A stretch of DNA of 13,051 bases, from assembly GCA_934538895.1 (NCBI GenBank), contig CAKTCH010000021.1, positions 1 through 13,051 on the forward strand, given 5' to 3'. The DNA comes from an uncultured Alphaproteobacteria bacterium. Its GTDB lineage: Bacteria > Pseudomonadota > Alphaproteobacteria > Micavibrionales > Micavibrionaceae. Position 1 is the stretch's first letter, and the number at the start of each line of letters is the position of its first letter. Below, piece after piece: positions 1 to 7,232 of this stretch. A model generated the notes under the pieces. The model saw nothing but the letters and a program-made list of their open reading frames with translations. It was not told where the DNA came from and made no database searches. The translations under genes and the position numbers were made by a program.

Positions 1-171
1 GATAAGGATCGTATCGAAGGGGCCGCCAAGAATATTAAAGGCAAAGTGAAGCAAGGCGTCGGCAAAGCTATAGGCGACTCCAAAATGGAAGGCGAAGGCG
101 CTGCCGAGCGCGTAACGGGCAAGGCCCAGAACGCCTATGGTGGGTTGAAAGACACCTTGCGCGGTGAGTAA
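1..171 (+). CDS. CsbD-like stress protein, 3' part (5' end outside window)
   Basis: The frame is open from base 1 and stops at TAA 169-171, giving 56 visible residues. They are Lys-, Gly- and Glu-rich and low in hydrophobics: 'DRIEGAAKNIKGKVKQGVGK' near the start, then a second 'ERVTGKAQNAYGGLKD' unit. The paired I-x-G-x-(A/V)-K and R-x-x-G-K-(A/V)-Q repeats are typical of the CsbD family, small hydrophilic proteins induced in general stress responses in many bacteria; their molecular role is poorly defined. The family is usually about 60-70 residues, so only the first few codons are missing. A strong hairpin terminator follows 20 bases after the stop, so this is probably the last gene of its transcript. 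Confidence 0.85.
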   Translation, partial: DKDRIEGAAKNIKGKVKQGVGKAIGDSKMEGEGAAERVTGKAQNAYGGLKDTLRGE

Positions 172-191
172 TTCATCGTGCAGCTATTAAG

Positions 192-221
192 AAATCCGGG
201 TGAACAAGCCCGGATTTTTTT
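192..221. terminator. Intrinsic terminator, probably bidirectional
   Basis: A perfect 9-bp stem, AAATCCGGG (192-200) with CCCGGATTT (209-217), encloses an 8-base loop and runs into seven T's (215-221). It closes the CsbD-like gene on the + strand. The minus-strand membrane gene ends at 264, so the same hairpin can also stop transcription from that side, although the T-run there is shorter. Confidence 0.9.
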
Positions 222-263
222 ATTCAGGGCACCTTGTCGCGAGAAGCGCAGTACCGGAAAACC

Positions 264-794
264 TTATAGGATCAAGCCGTACACGCACAGCGTAATACCC
301 GCGACGGTCAGCGGCCATGCCGCGCGCGCCGGAAGGCCGCCCTTTACGAAGAAATAATACTGTACGATAAAAACGGGAATGGTCGCCACCATGAACAGGC
401 GCAGGCCAAATCCGAATTCGCCCGCGGGGAACAACAGGAAGCTGACCAGCACGGTCAGCACCATGACCGCCGCCGCGGCCTTGTACCAAATCTCAGCCGC
501 ACGGCGCATGTGAAAGGCGCTGTCCATCAGGATATAGATCATGGCGGGGACGGACACCCAGATCGCCACCCCGTATCCCATGCGATATGCCTCGGGCGAC
601 TCGAAGAAATAATGGAAAAAACCGTAATCCGCGCCGCTCAGCTTAATCGCTATGCCGATGACCGATGCGATATAGGTCAGGCTTAGCACCGGAAAATAAC
701 GCAGCGCGACCACATCATAGAAATGCGCGGGAAGGAGACTTTCGCCTTCCGCGGCCTTTACTTTCAGAACGGGTTGCTCGCGCAGATCTTCCAT
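264..794 (-). CDS. Five-helix inner-membrane protein, function unknown
   Basis: This 176-residue protein has about 30 polar N-terminal residues and then five hydrophobic stretches, near residues 34-51, 73-91, 104-122, 130-149 and 158-175. I expect an integral inner-membrane protein with the N-terminal tail on one side and almost no large loops. I see no catalytic motif and do not recognise the family. Its ATG (792-794) abuts the TAA (795-797) of the Rap1a-like gene with no gap, so the two are probably translationally coupled, and the whole minus-strand run may be one transcript from the helicase promoter. The terminator at 192-221 lies downstream. I am confident that it is a gene and have no evidence for its role. 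Confidence 0.75.
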   Translation of the reverse strand: MEDLREQPVLKVKAAEGESLLPAHFYDVVALRYFPVLSLTYIASVIGIAIKLSGADYGFFHYFFESPEAYRMGYGVAIWVSVPAMIYILMDSAFHMRRAAEIWYKAAAAVMVLTVLVSFLLFPAGEFGFGLRLFMVATIPVFIVQYYFFVKGGLPARAAWPLTVAGITLCVYGLIL

Positions 795-1241
795 TTATTT
801 CTTCCTGCGGCAGGGAAAGGCTTTATAAAGCGCCATGGTCACAGCCGGGGCCGCTATGAACGCGTCGTTTTCCTTGTGCTTGCGCAGGTAGGCCAGCACC
901 ACGCGATGCACCTGCGCCACCGGCGTCTTCGTCGGCACGCAAATATCGATCTTCGGCGCCAGCTTCATCGATTGCAGGATGCGGTGATAATCGATCACAC
1001 CGGTAATATAGGCCTGACACGCCGTATGTCCGCCTTTCACGATTTCCTTGCCCTTCGCATCCATCTCGCAGACATGCAGGAGATAAGCACCCGAAAATTG
1101 CGTATCGGCGCGCGCAGGCGGCGCGTATGCAACGAGAATCACCGTGATCGTGAAGAGGCACAGACGGCGAAGCGATCCAGAAAAGCGCGAAACGCTCTGG
1201 ATGGCTTCGCTGCGCTCGCAATGACGGATACGGCAGGGCAT
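795..1241 (-). CDS. Exported Rap1a/Tai-like small protein with a repeat-derived N-terminus
   Basis: This protein has 148 residues. A hydrophobic segment at about 27-41 and 'PPARA|DTQ' give a signal peptide cut near residue 45. The mature part has four Cys (58, 75, 101, 144) and the pattern G-A-Y-L-L-x-x-C, C-Q-A-Y-I-x-G, C-V-P, L-A-Y-L and F-P-C. This matches Rap1a/Tai-type periplasmic domains, some of which are immunity proteins against type VI amidase effectors; others have no known role. No effector or secretion gene is visible here, so immunity is not inferred. Residues 5-15 (RHCERSEAIQ...) are encoded by a dispersed repeat, and no good alternative start exists before the signal peptide, so translation probably starts inside or just before the repeat. 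It lies 20 bp after the helicase stop. Confidence 0.7.
   Translation of the reverse strand: MPCRIRHCERSEAIQSVSRFSGSLRRLCLFTITVILVAYAPPARADTQFSGAYLLHVCEMDAKGKEIVKGGHTACQAYITGVIDYHRILQSMKLAPKIDICVPTKTPVAQVHRVVLAYLRKHKENDAFIAAPAVTMALYKAFPCRRKK
1167..1227. repeat. Dispersed-repeat-like hairpin overlapping a gene start
   Basis: GCGAAGCGATCCAGA (1167-1181) pairs with TCTGGATGGCTTCGC (1196-1210) with one mismatch, and the right arm continues into TGCGCTCGCAATGACGG (1211-1227). From memory, the right arm resembles a 'GCTTCGCTGCGCTCGCAATGACGG' type repeat found dispersed in many bacterial genomes. The left side lacks the matching outer half, so this is a degenerate or partial copy. It lies wholly within the 5' part of the Rap1a-like gene. 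Confidence 0.65.
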
Positions 1242-1260
1242 AGTCGAACCTGTAGCCGTT

Positions 1261-4143
1261 CTATTTGGTTTTCAGTTTTTGCAAGACGGAGAACGGGGAC
1301 TCGCCCGCACTGCTGGCCGCCGCCGAGGCCACGATGCGCGGCTCGCGGTCGTCGCGCCCTTTACGGTCGCCGAACTTATCGGGCTTGCGGCCTTCTTTGC
1401 GCGGCTTGTGTTTATCGTCCTTGCTGAACGGTTTTTTGTCGGCGTTGCGGAAAGGCTTCTTATCGCCGGAATGCTCCGGACGCGGTTTGCGTTCTCCGCC
1501 GCCCTGCTCGCCATAAGCCTTGCCCTTACGCAGGCGGAAAGTCGCCAGTTCCGGTTTTACCTGAACGGCGGGAACCACAGGCGTTTCGGCAACGGCTTCC
1601 GCGGGCGCTTCCACCGGGACCTCCTGCGCCGCTTCAACAATGGCTGGCGCTTCCGGCACCGCCGCAGGCGCATCGGCAGCCGCGACGGCTTCGGTAACTT
1701 TCTGCTCTACCGGATCACTGATCTTTTTATGCCCCATCGCCTCGATCACCGTATAGAGATCGGGGATCGAGCAGCCCAGCCATTCCGCCATCGCGTGCGT
1801 CGCCTTGAACGTGCCGCCCTTGGCGCTGTCATAAATCGCGCTGACGATGCGGTCGAGCATATCGACGCGGATCGCGCGATTAGCGTAAACCGGATAGCCG
1901 ATCGCGCTGAAGAATTCGATATTGACATCGTTTTCGTTCGCCAGCGCCTTCGATACCATGCCGTCCCCCGGAATTTTCGCGGGCAGCGGCTTGTCGTGCC
2001 ACAGGCTCCACAGCAGCGCGCGCAGATGCACCGCCGCCGGTTTGTTCAGCGCCGGAATGAACACGAGGATCGGGCCGAGCTTGATCTGCTTCTGACGCAG
2101 TACCTTGCGCATTTCCGGATCGAGGCCCGCGATCAGCTCTTCAAGGTTCGCGCGCGGCACGATCCCCATGGCTTCGTAAACCTGAAACGCGATACCGCGC
2201 ACGGGGGCCGCTTCGCTCTCTTCTTCCTTCTCAAGCGCCACCAGCGGTTCGAGCACGGTGGCGATATGGCCTTTCAGCCATTCTTTCAGCTTGTTGGCAA
2301 TAGCTTCGCGATCCTGACCTTCGATCAGATTGCTGTCCAGCACGCTGACATCCGGTTGCAGCGCGCGCGCGCCTTTCACGACCGTTGCCACCACGACGCC
2401 CGGCATCGGATTTGTCGGATCGGCCTGATAAAGAATATGGCCATCGTCATTAAGACGAAACTGCTTGGGTACCGCGTTCAGCATTACTCGTAACCGTTTC
2501 TGTATTTCGGGCCGCAACGCGCCACGCGCCGCCGCCATCACTGCTTTAAAATCACGCCCCGTCGCGGAAGAATCCGGCACGAAACGGAAGCCCTCAAGAT
2601 GCCCGACTTCCTCGCCCTCCACAACCACTTCTCCGCCGGGGCGCACCCCCGCGAGCAGACTGCCGCCTTCTTCCATCGCGCGGATCAATATGGCCGACCG
2701 TCTATCGACGAAACGCCGCATCAATCCCTCATGGAGCGCATCGGACAATTTGTCCTCGATCGCACGGGCTTTATCGGCCCATTCGTCGGCATTCCTGACC
2801 CATTCGGATTTATGGGTAATATACGTCCAAGTGCGGACATGTGCAATGCGCGTCATCAGGGAATCGACATCCCCGTCCAGACGATCGAGACGGCGGATCT
2901 GTTCCGCCACCCTGTCCTCCCGGATAGCCCCGGAATCGACCAGATCGGTAAAAACATCCGCCACCATTTCCTGATGGCTTTCATTCATGGTTTTGCGGAA
3001 ATCCGGGATCTGGCAAACGTCCCAGAGCAGCCGTACCCGGGGAATATCGGTGGCCCGGGCCATGATATCGTCCCGGCGGGTCAGGCTGAGGAGCGACAGG
3101 ACGTCATCCGCCGGGCGGCCTTTAATAAGTACCCCGTTACCCGCCCCCTGTTCCAGCGAGGCCAGCAAGGCCTGCGGACTGGTAAAATCGATCAGGCTGT
3201 TCCGCCAGCAAAGTGCGGGCAACGGCGCGAACCGGTGCCGCTCGATGGCCTCGACCGCTTCGTCATCCAATGCCCGCACCCGGCCCGTTACACCGAACGT
3301 GCCGTCCGCCGTATGCCGTCCGGCACGCCCGGCGATCTGCGCCATTTCCGCCGCCGATAAAGGCCGCGCCCGATGCCCGTCGAACTTGCGCGTCGCCGCC
3401 AGCGCGACATGGTGGATATCCATGTTCAGGCCCATGCCGATGGCGTCGGTAGCGACCATGAAATCGACTTCGCCCGCCTGATACATCTCGACCTGGCGGT
3501 TGCGCGTGCGCGGGCTGAGCGCCCCCATCACCACCACCGTTCCCCCGCGCTGGCGGCGGATCAGGTCGGCCATCATGTAAACGTCATCGACCGAGAACGC
3601 GACCACCGCGCTGCGCTTGGGCAGGCGCGTAAGCTTCTTGAACCCCTTATAGGTCAGTTGCGACAAGCGCGGGCGGCTCTGGAATTCGATATCCGGAATC
3701 AGATATTGCATGATCGGCTGCATGGTATCGGCACCAAGAAACAGCGTCGTCTTCAACCCCCGCGCCCGCAACAGGCGATCGGTGAAGATATGCCCGCGCT
3801 CGGGATCGGCACACAGCTGTATTTCATCCACCGCGAGGAATTCGAATTGCTGATCGAGCGGCATCGCCTCGACCGTACAGACGTAATAGCGCGCATGGGG
3901 CGGAATAATCTTTTCCTCGCCCGTCACCAGCGCCACCGCCTGCACACCCTTTTTCCTGACCAAACGGTCGTAATTCTCGCGCGCCAGCAGGCGCAGGGGG
4001 AACCCGATCACCCCCGTCGCGTATGTCACCATCTGTTCCAGCGCATAGTGGGTCTTGCCGGTATTGGTCGGGCCCAATACGGCGATCACCGGACTATCCG
4101 ATCTTATGGAATGATTACTTAACTGCATTGAGCCCCAAGCCAT
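1261..4143 (-). CDS. SUV3-family ATP-dependent RNA helicase with basic C-terminal tail
   Basis: This 960-residue superfamily 2 helicase has Walker A GPTNTGKT (residues 24-31), motif II DEIQ (106-109), motif III LFLGADT (134-140), and motifs V and VI as 'VATDAIGMGLNM' (230-241) and 'QIAGRAGR' (269-276). GPTNTGKT with DEIQ is the hallmark of SUV3, the mitochondrial degradosome helicase, and of its alphaproteobacterial relatives; the expected activity is ATP-driven RNA unwinding in RNA decay or processing in the cytoplasm. After a long unassigned middle come an Ala/Pro/Val/Glu linker (about 815-865) and a Lys/Arg/Asp tail (about 870-935) with DKKPF repeats, probably RNA-binding, ending in 'SPFSVLQKLKTK'. 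An in-frame ATG at residue 6 (4126-4128) preceded by GGGG is a possible alternative start. It heads a minus-strand run. Confidence 0.93.
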   Translation of the reverse strand: MAWGSMQLSNHSIRSDSPVIAVLGPTNTGKTHYALEQMVTYATGVIGFPLRLLARENYDRLVRKKGVQAVALVTGEEKIIPPHARYYVCTVEAMPLDQQFEFLAVDEIQLCADPERGHIFTDRLLRARGLKTTLFLGADTMQPIMQYLIPDIEFQSRPRLSQLTYKGFKKLTRLPKRSAVVAFSVDDVYMMADLIRRQRGGTVVVMGALSPRTRNRQVEMYQAGEVDFMVATDAIGMGLNMDIHHVALAATRKFDGHRARPLSAAEMAQIAGRAGRHTADGTFGVTGRVRALDDEAVEAIERHRFAPLPALCWRNSLIDFTSPQALLASLEQGAGNGVLIKGRPADDVLSLLSLTRRDDIMARATDIPRVRLLWDVCQIPDFRKTMNESHQEMVADVFTDLVDSGAIREDRVAEQIRRLDRLDGDVDSLMTRIAHVRTWTYITHKSEWVRNADEWADKARAIEDKLSDALHEGLMRRFVDRRSAILIRAMEEGGSLLAGVRPGGEVVVEGEEVGHLEGFRFVPDSSATGRDFKAVMAAARGALRPEIQKRLRVMLNAVPKQFRLNDDGHILYQADPTNPMPGVVVATVVKGARALQPDVSVLDSNLIEGQDREAIANKLKEWLKGHIATVLEPLVALEKEEESEAAPVRGIAFQVYEAMGIVPRANLEELIAGLDPEMRKVLRQKQIKLGPILVFIPALNKPAAVHLRALLWSLWHDKPLPAKIPGDGMVSKALANENDVNIEFFSAIGYPVYANRAIRVDMLDRIVSAIYDSAKGGTFKATHAMAEWLGCSIPDLYTVIEAMGHKKISDPVEQKVTEAVAAADAPAAVPEAPAIVEAAQEVPVEAPAEAVAETPVVPAVQVKPELATFRLRKGKAYGEQGGGERKPRPEHSGDKKPFRNADKKPFSKDDKHKPRKEGRKPDKFGDRKGRDDREPRIVASAAASSAGESPFSVLQKLKTK

Positions 4144-4165
4144 TTACGCCTAAAATGCGCCTTAC

Positions 4166-4178
4166 TTACCGTATTATA
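4166..4178 (-). promoter_or_regulatory. Likely minus-strand -10 region for the helicase
   Basis: The 76-bp gap between the divergent helicase and exported-protein genes has an AT-rich core. On the minus strand it reads a perfect TATAAT (4173-4178), about 30 bases before the helicase ATG. I find no convincing -35 hexamer at 16-18 bp. The overlapping TATATA (4175-4180) could serve the + strand gene, so the two promoters may share this core. Confidence 0.4.
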
Positions 4179-4219
4179 TATAGTGTGCCCTATTACGCAG
4201 CGCGACAGGAGATATCGTC

Positions 4220-5830
4220 ATGGCCCGTTTTTCCCGGATTTCCCCCCGGATTTTCCTCCAGATTTCCGGAGCGGTTCTGGCTTCATGCATGGTGCTCTCC
4301 CTTCTGGCCCCGCAGACCGCTTACGCGGCGCTGAAGCCCGCCGACGGCGCACGCCTGAAAACCATCTTTACCGACATGATCAACCGTTACGAGAATGAAG
4401 CCAAGGCAAGCGGCGGTTCCCTGATCCGGGAGGGAGACGTGCTGGTCGAGCCGGGCGATACTTATTTCGCCATCACCCTGCCGCATATCACCGCCGTGAA
4501 CGCCGATCAGTCGAAAATTAAAATCGGCATGATCTCGGTCAACGCCCTGCCCGGCGACAAGAAAGGGGAATGGAAGATGACGGTGGCCATGCCCACGCCC
4601 ATCGTCATGACGGACGCCGCCGGAAAGGAATCGGCTGTGCTGGAAATCGGCAGCCAGAATTTCGCGGGCCTGTTCCATGAACAGTTCCAGAATTTCGTGC
4701 GCATGAACGGCCAGTACAAGAATATCGTCTTCACCGACAAGATGGAGAACGCGAAAGTCACCATTCCCGACTTCTCCATCATCTATGACCTGAAAGAGGG
4801 CGCCAATCAACTCTGGTCCGGGCCGATGAACGCTAAGGCCACCAACATCACCGGTATATTCAACAAAACCGGCAGCACCACAAAAATCCGCGAGATCGAT
4901 ATCCAGAGCAGCGTCAAGGATTATTCGCTCAAGGAAGCGCTGGCCTATCAGGAACGCGTCGCCGCGCTGATGGAAAGCACCGGCAGCGACCTGCCCAGCG
5001 CCAGCGGCCAGCACGCGCAGGGCCTTTATAATATGTTCTTCGATTTCATGACCAAGGTCTGGGACGGTTTCGATTCCCGTATCAGCGCGCACGGCATAGA
5101 AATGACCAGCGCCGCGCAGGAGAACAAGGCGGCGTCCACTCTCAGGATCGCCCGTCTCGGAATGGGCCTGAGTGGCGACGGCTTCCGCCAGAACAAGGTC
5201 ACGCTGCGCAATACGCTTAACATGACGGATATGAGCATTACGCCGCCGCCCGCCGACATGAAAAAGGCGCTGCCGAGCAATATCAATGTCGACCTGACAC
5301 TGAACAACCTGCCGCTGAAGGAACTGGCCGAAATCGGGCAGAAATCATTGGCGTATTTCAGCGGCACGCCGGGCGGCAGCGGCCTTGTCGCCATGAACGC
5401 GCTGGCCAGCGTTCAGCAATTGCTGACCAATGCCGGCACGTCCCTTATCGTAAAAGACACGCGCGTCGGCAACATCACCGAATATGACGTGCTGCTGAAC
5501 GGCACCGCCACCGCCAACATCAAGGCGCTCTTCGGCGCCACCGGCAAGGCGCGGCTGGAAATATTCGGCATGGACAAGCTGATCGCCTACGCCCAGCACA
5601 CCGCCAACAGCCCCACAGCCCCTATGGGGCAGAAAAACAGCGCCCAGAAAATCCTGCAAACCCTGACCATCCTGCAAATGGTCGGCCAGCAGGGCAAGAA
5701 CGCGCAAGGACAGGATATCCGCTCCTATGACCTCGAACTCACCGCCGACGGCAAAACCCTGCTGAACGGCGCGGACCTGATGACGGTCATGGGCGGGATG
5801 GGCGGCGCACCGGCGAAAGCGGCCCCTTAG
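4220..5830 (+). CDS. Large exported protein of unknown function
   Basis: This protein has 536 residues. A signal peptide covers about residues 1-36: basic start (R3, R6, R10), hydrophobic core 12-30, and cleavage at 'TAYA|ALKP'. 'LASC' at residues 20-23 looks like a lipobox, but the hydrophobic stretch continues past the Cys, so ordinary signal peptidase cleavage is likelier. The mature protein is rich in predicted beta-strand with long runs of N/T/S residues; the end is Ala/Gly/Met-rich. Segments such as 'INVDLTLNNLPLKELAEI' (about 354-371) recall AsmA-like or DUF945-type envelope proteins, but only loosely, and I assign no function. SD AGGAG (4208-4212 region) lies just before the ATG. It is transcribed divergently from the helicase with no obvious partner downstream. 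Confidence 0.8.
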   Translation: MARFSRISPRIFLQISGAVLASCMVLSLLAPQTAYAALKPADGARLKTIFTDMINRYENEAKASGGSLIREGDVLVEPGDTYFAITLPHITAVNADQSKIKIGMISVNALPGDKKGEWKMTVAMPTPIVMTDAAGKESAVLEIGSQNFAGLFHEQFQNFVRMNGQYKNIVFTDKMENAKVTIPDFSIIYDLKEGANQLWSGPMNAKATNITGIFNKTGSTTKIREIDIQSSVKDYSLKEALAYQERVAALMESTGSDLPSASGQHAQGLYNMFFDFMTKVWDGFDSRISAHGIEMTSAAQENKAASTLRIARLGMGLSGDGFRQNKVTLRNTLNMTDMSITPPPADMKKALPSNINVDLTLNNLPLKELAEIGQKSLAYFSGTPGGSGLVAMNALASVQQLLTNAGTSLIVKDTRVGNITEYDVLLNGTATANIKALFGATGKARLEIFGMDKLIAYAQHTANSPTAPMGQKNSAQKILQTLTILQMVGQQGKNAQGQDIRSYDLELTADGKTLLNGADLMTVMGGMGGAPAKAAP

Positions 5831-5859
5831 AGCATTCCGTGTTTTCCTTGAATCCCCCC

Positions 5860-5879
5860 TCCCCTTCATGGGAAGGGGA
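5860..5879 (+). terminator. GC-rich hairpin after the exported-protein gene
   Basis: TCCCCTTC (5860-5867) and GAAGGGGA (5872-5879) form a perfect 8-bp stem with a 4-base loop, 30 bases after the stop codon. No T-run follows, so it is either a weak terminator, an mRNA 3' stabiliser, or part of a dispersed palindrome. It is also the last GC-rich sequence before the AT-rich Fic island. Confidence 0.45.
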
Positions 5880-5952
5880 TAACTATCAAGTTTCAGGAGT
5901 TGGCCCCCATTTGAAGGAAGTACCCGTTTCCTATAGGGAAGCCTGCTTCTTT

Positions 5953-6035
5953 TATAATATATATGTTATATTTCAAAGTTGATTTAATAACTTATAAGTT
6001 ATATTATAATCTCTGGAGAATAACATATGAATTAT
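5953..6035. promoter_or_regulatory. Three phased palindromic candidate operators
   Basis: Site 2 (5987-6002) is a perfect 16-bp palindrome, ATAAC-TTATAA-GTTAT. Site 1 (5954-5969, inside an 18-bp palindrome 5953-5970 with one mismatched pair) is ATAAT-ATATAT-GTTAT. Site 3 (6020-6035) is ATAAC-ATATGA-ATTAT, with a less symmetric centre, and it covers the start codon. All three share ATAAY-N6-RTTAT, and their centres (5961.5, 5994.5, 6027.5) are exactly 33 bp apart, near three helical turns. The natural ligand is the XRE-type protein encoded immediately downstream; this is inferred. AT-richness raises the chance of accidental matches, especially for site 3. Confidence 0.55.
5979..6018 (+). promoter_or_regulatory. 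Promoter and ribosome-binding site of the XRE-Fic operon
   Basis: TTGATT (5979-5984), a 17-bp spacer and TATTAT (6002-6007) make a plausible sigma-70-type promoter. An overlapping perfect TATAAT (6005-6010) is an alternative -10 at 20-bp spacing. The Shine-Dalgarno GGAG (6015-6018) sits 8 bases before the ATG, so the leader would be very short. The palindrome at 5987-6002 fills the spacer, so a bound repressor would exclude RNA polymerase. Confidence 0.6.
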
Positions 6036-6503
6036 AATTCAAATCAAAAAGCCTTGGGGCGCAAGCATATTGAACAGCGTGTTGCAGGGTTTCGCGATAC
6101 GAACGCCTTGGCCTGTCCGTCACGAGGCTGGGTACGCGCTATTCGTGATGCCCTCGGTATGACTGCCGAACAGTTGGGCCGCCGCCTCGGTGTTTCACAA
6201 CCCCGAATTGCCAAACTCGAACAGGCAGAAGTTGATGGCTCCCTTACGCTTGCCAGCCTCAGGGCGGCAGCTGAAGCCATGAACTGTACCTTTGTTTATG
6301 TACTGGTGCCGCATGTGCCGCTGGACGATCTCCTCAGGCGCAAAGCAGAGAACATTGCCGACAAGCAACTAAAGTGGACTCACCATACAATGAAGCTTGA
6401 GAATCAGGCCCTCACGCCCAATGATTTGAAAGTGCAACGCGAGCGCCTGATAGAAAAACTGCTTGAAGGTAATTTGCACAGGTTATGGGACGACAATGAG
6501 TGA
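6027..6503 (+). CDS. Mobile mystery protein A: XRE-type HTH antitoxin/regulator
   Basis: This 158-residue protein has a helix-turn-helix of the XRE type at about residues 35-93: 'WVRAIRDALGMTAEQLGRRL', then GVSQPRIAKLEQ as the recognition helix region, then 'LTLASLRAAAEAMNC'. The length, this core and the Fic partner immediately downstream match the family known as mobile mystery protein A. By family context it should bind operator DNA and probably restrain the Fic protein; it is cytoplasmic. The C-terminal third is charged and helical (about 98-150) and could contact the partner. The ATG at 6027 is preceded by GGAG at a good distance. Its 3' end overlaps the Fic gene by 8 nt. Base composition is more AT-rich than the flanking genes, consistent with horizontal transfer. 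Confidence 0.88.
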   Translation: MNYNSNQKALGRKHIEQRVAGFRDTNALACPSRGWVRAIRDALGMTAEQLGRRLGVSQPRIAKLEQAEVDGSLTLASLRAAAEAMNCTFVYVLVPHVPLDDLLRRKAENIADKQLKWTHHTMKLENQALTPNDLKVQRERLIEKLLEGNLHRLWDDNE

Positions 6504-7086
6504 CCCTTTAATTGATGCGGAAGACGATACCGCAACGCCCCTCACGCCAGAGGAGCGCGCTGCATTGATCCCAACCTATATAACCTTGCGACCTGAGTTA
6601 AACGAAGTCGAACAAATCGGCATTGACGAAGCGAATCTCTGGGCCTTCTCACGCAAGCGCGATGTATTGAACGAAGATTTCCTGAAACAGCTTCACAAGC
6701 ATATGTTTGGCAAAGTCTGGCGCTGGGCGGGAGAATTCAGAACGACGCCGCGTAACATCGGGATCGATGCATGGAACATTGCTCCTGAATTACGGATTCT
6801 TCTGGATAATGTACGTTACTGGATAGAGAACAACACCTATTCACCTGATGAGATCGCAGTACGATTTCATCACAAGCTTGTTTTTATCCATCCCTTTCCA
6901 AACGGGAACGGTCGCCATGCCCGTCTTGCAGCGGATATTCTCGTGACGCAACTGGATCAACCCCGCCTGACGTGGGGTAGTAGTAATCTTGTTACTGTAA
7001 ATGAACTCAGAAAAAGCTATGTGACCGCACTGCAAAGCGCTGATCGGGAAAATATCGGCCCGCTTCTGGTTTTCGCGCGCTCATGA
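6496..7086 (+). CDS. Mobile mystery protein B: Fic-domain toxin-like protein
   Basis: This 196-residue protein carries the Fic core HPFPNGNGRHAR (residues 132-143). The catalytic His132, the GNGR anion-binding loop and the final Arg are intact; the usual Asp/Glu before GNGR is Asn136. Upstream are 'VWRWAGEFRTTPRNIGIDAW' (about 74-93) and the helical stretch 'ELRILLDNVRYWIE', typical of this subgroup. Fic enzymes usually transfer AMP or another nucleotide group to a target protein; the target here is unknown. I chose ATG 6496 because GGGA (6487-6490) lies 5 bases upstream and the start overlaps the end of the A gene; an in-frame ATG at 6463 would add 11 unlikely residues. T30-x-x-x-E34 before the Fic core could correspond to an inhibitory (S/T)xxxE helix, but the following residue is Leu, not Gly/Asn. 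Confidence 0.9.
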   Translation: MSDPLIDAEDDTATPLTPEERAALIPTYITLRPELNEVEQIGIDEANLWAFSRKRDVLNEDFLKQLHKHMFGKVWRWAGEFRTTPRNIGIDAWNIAPELRILLDNVRYWIENNTYSPDEIAVRFHHKLVFIHPFPNGNGRHARLAADILVTQLDQPRLTWGSSNLVTVNELRKSYVTALQSADRENIGPLLVFARS

Positions 7087-7232
7087 GTCGGGCCGCAGCC
7101 TCTCTTTACACCGTATTCACAAAATCTCGCAGCCGCCCATATCGGGGGATGAATCAAATGCAGAATGCCCTATGGCGCGAAGACCGTTTTCACCGTCTGA
7201 TATAAAGCAGGAATGATCATCAGCATCCTTGC
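7087..7232. other. Non-coding stretch after the Fic gene
   Basis: No frame of useful length, no strong hairpin and no T-run terminator is visible between the Fic stop and the minus-strand small gene. A 15-18 codon frame starting at 7149/7158 after a GGGGG run exists but is too short to support. Confidence 0.5.

Noticed and set aside
1279..2493. A 404-codon + strand frame inside the helicase gene
   Set aside because: It is antisense to the clearly conserved helicase and its residues are Arg/His-rich, the usual result of high-GC codon bias on the opposite strand.
6463..6495. Upstream ATG for the Fic gene
   Set aside because: It would lengthen the overlap with the HTH gene to 41 nt and add residues foreign to the family; ATG 6496 has its own SD.
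7149..7205. A 15-18 codon + strand frame after GGGGG
   Set aside because: It is too short and has no supporting context or terminator; the G-run alone is not enough.
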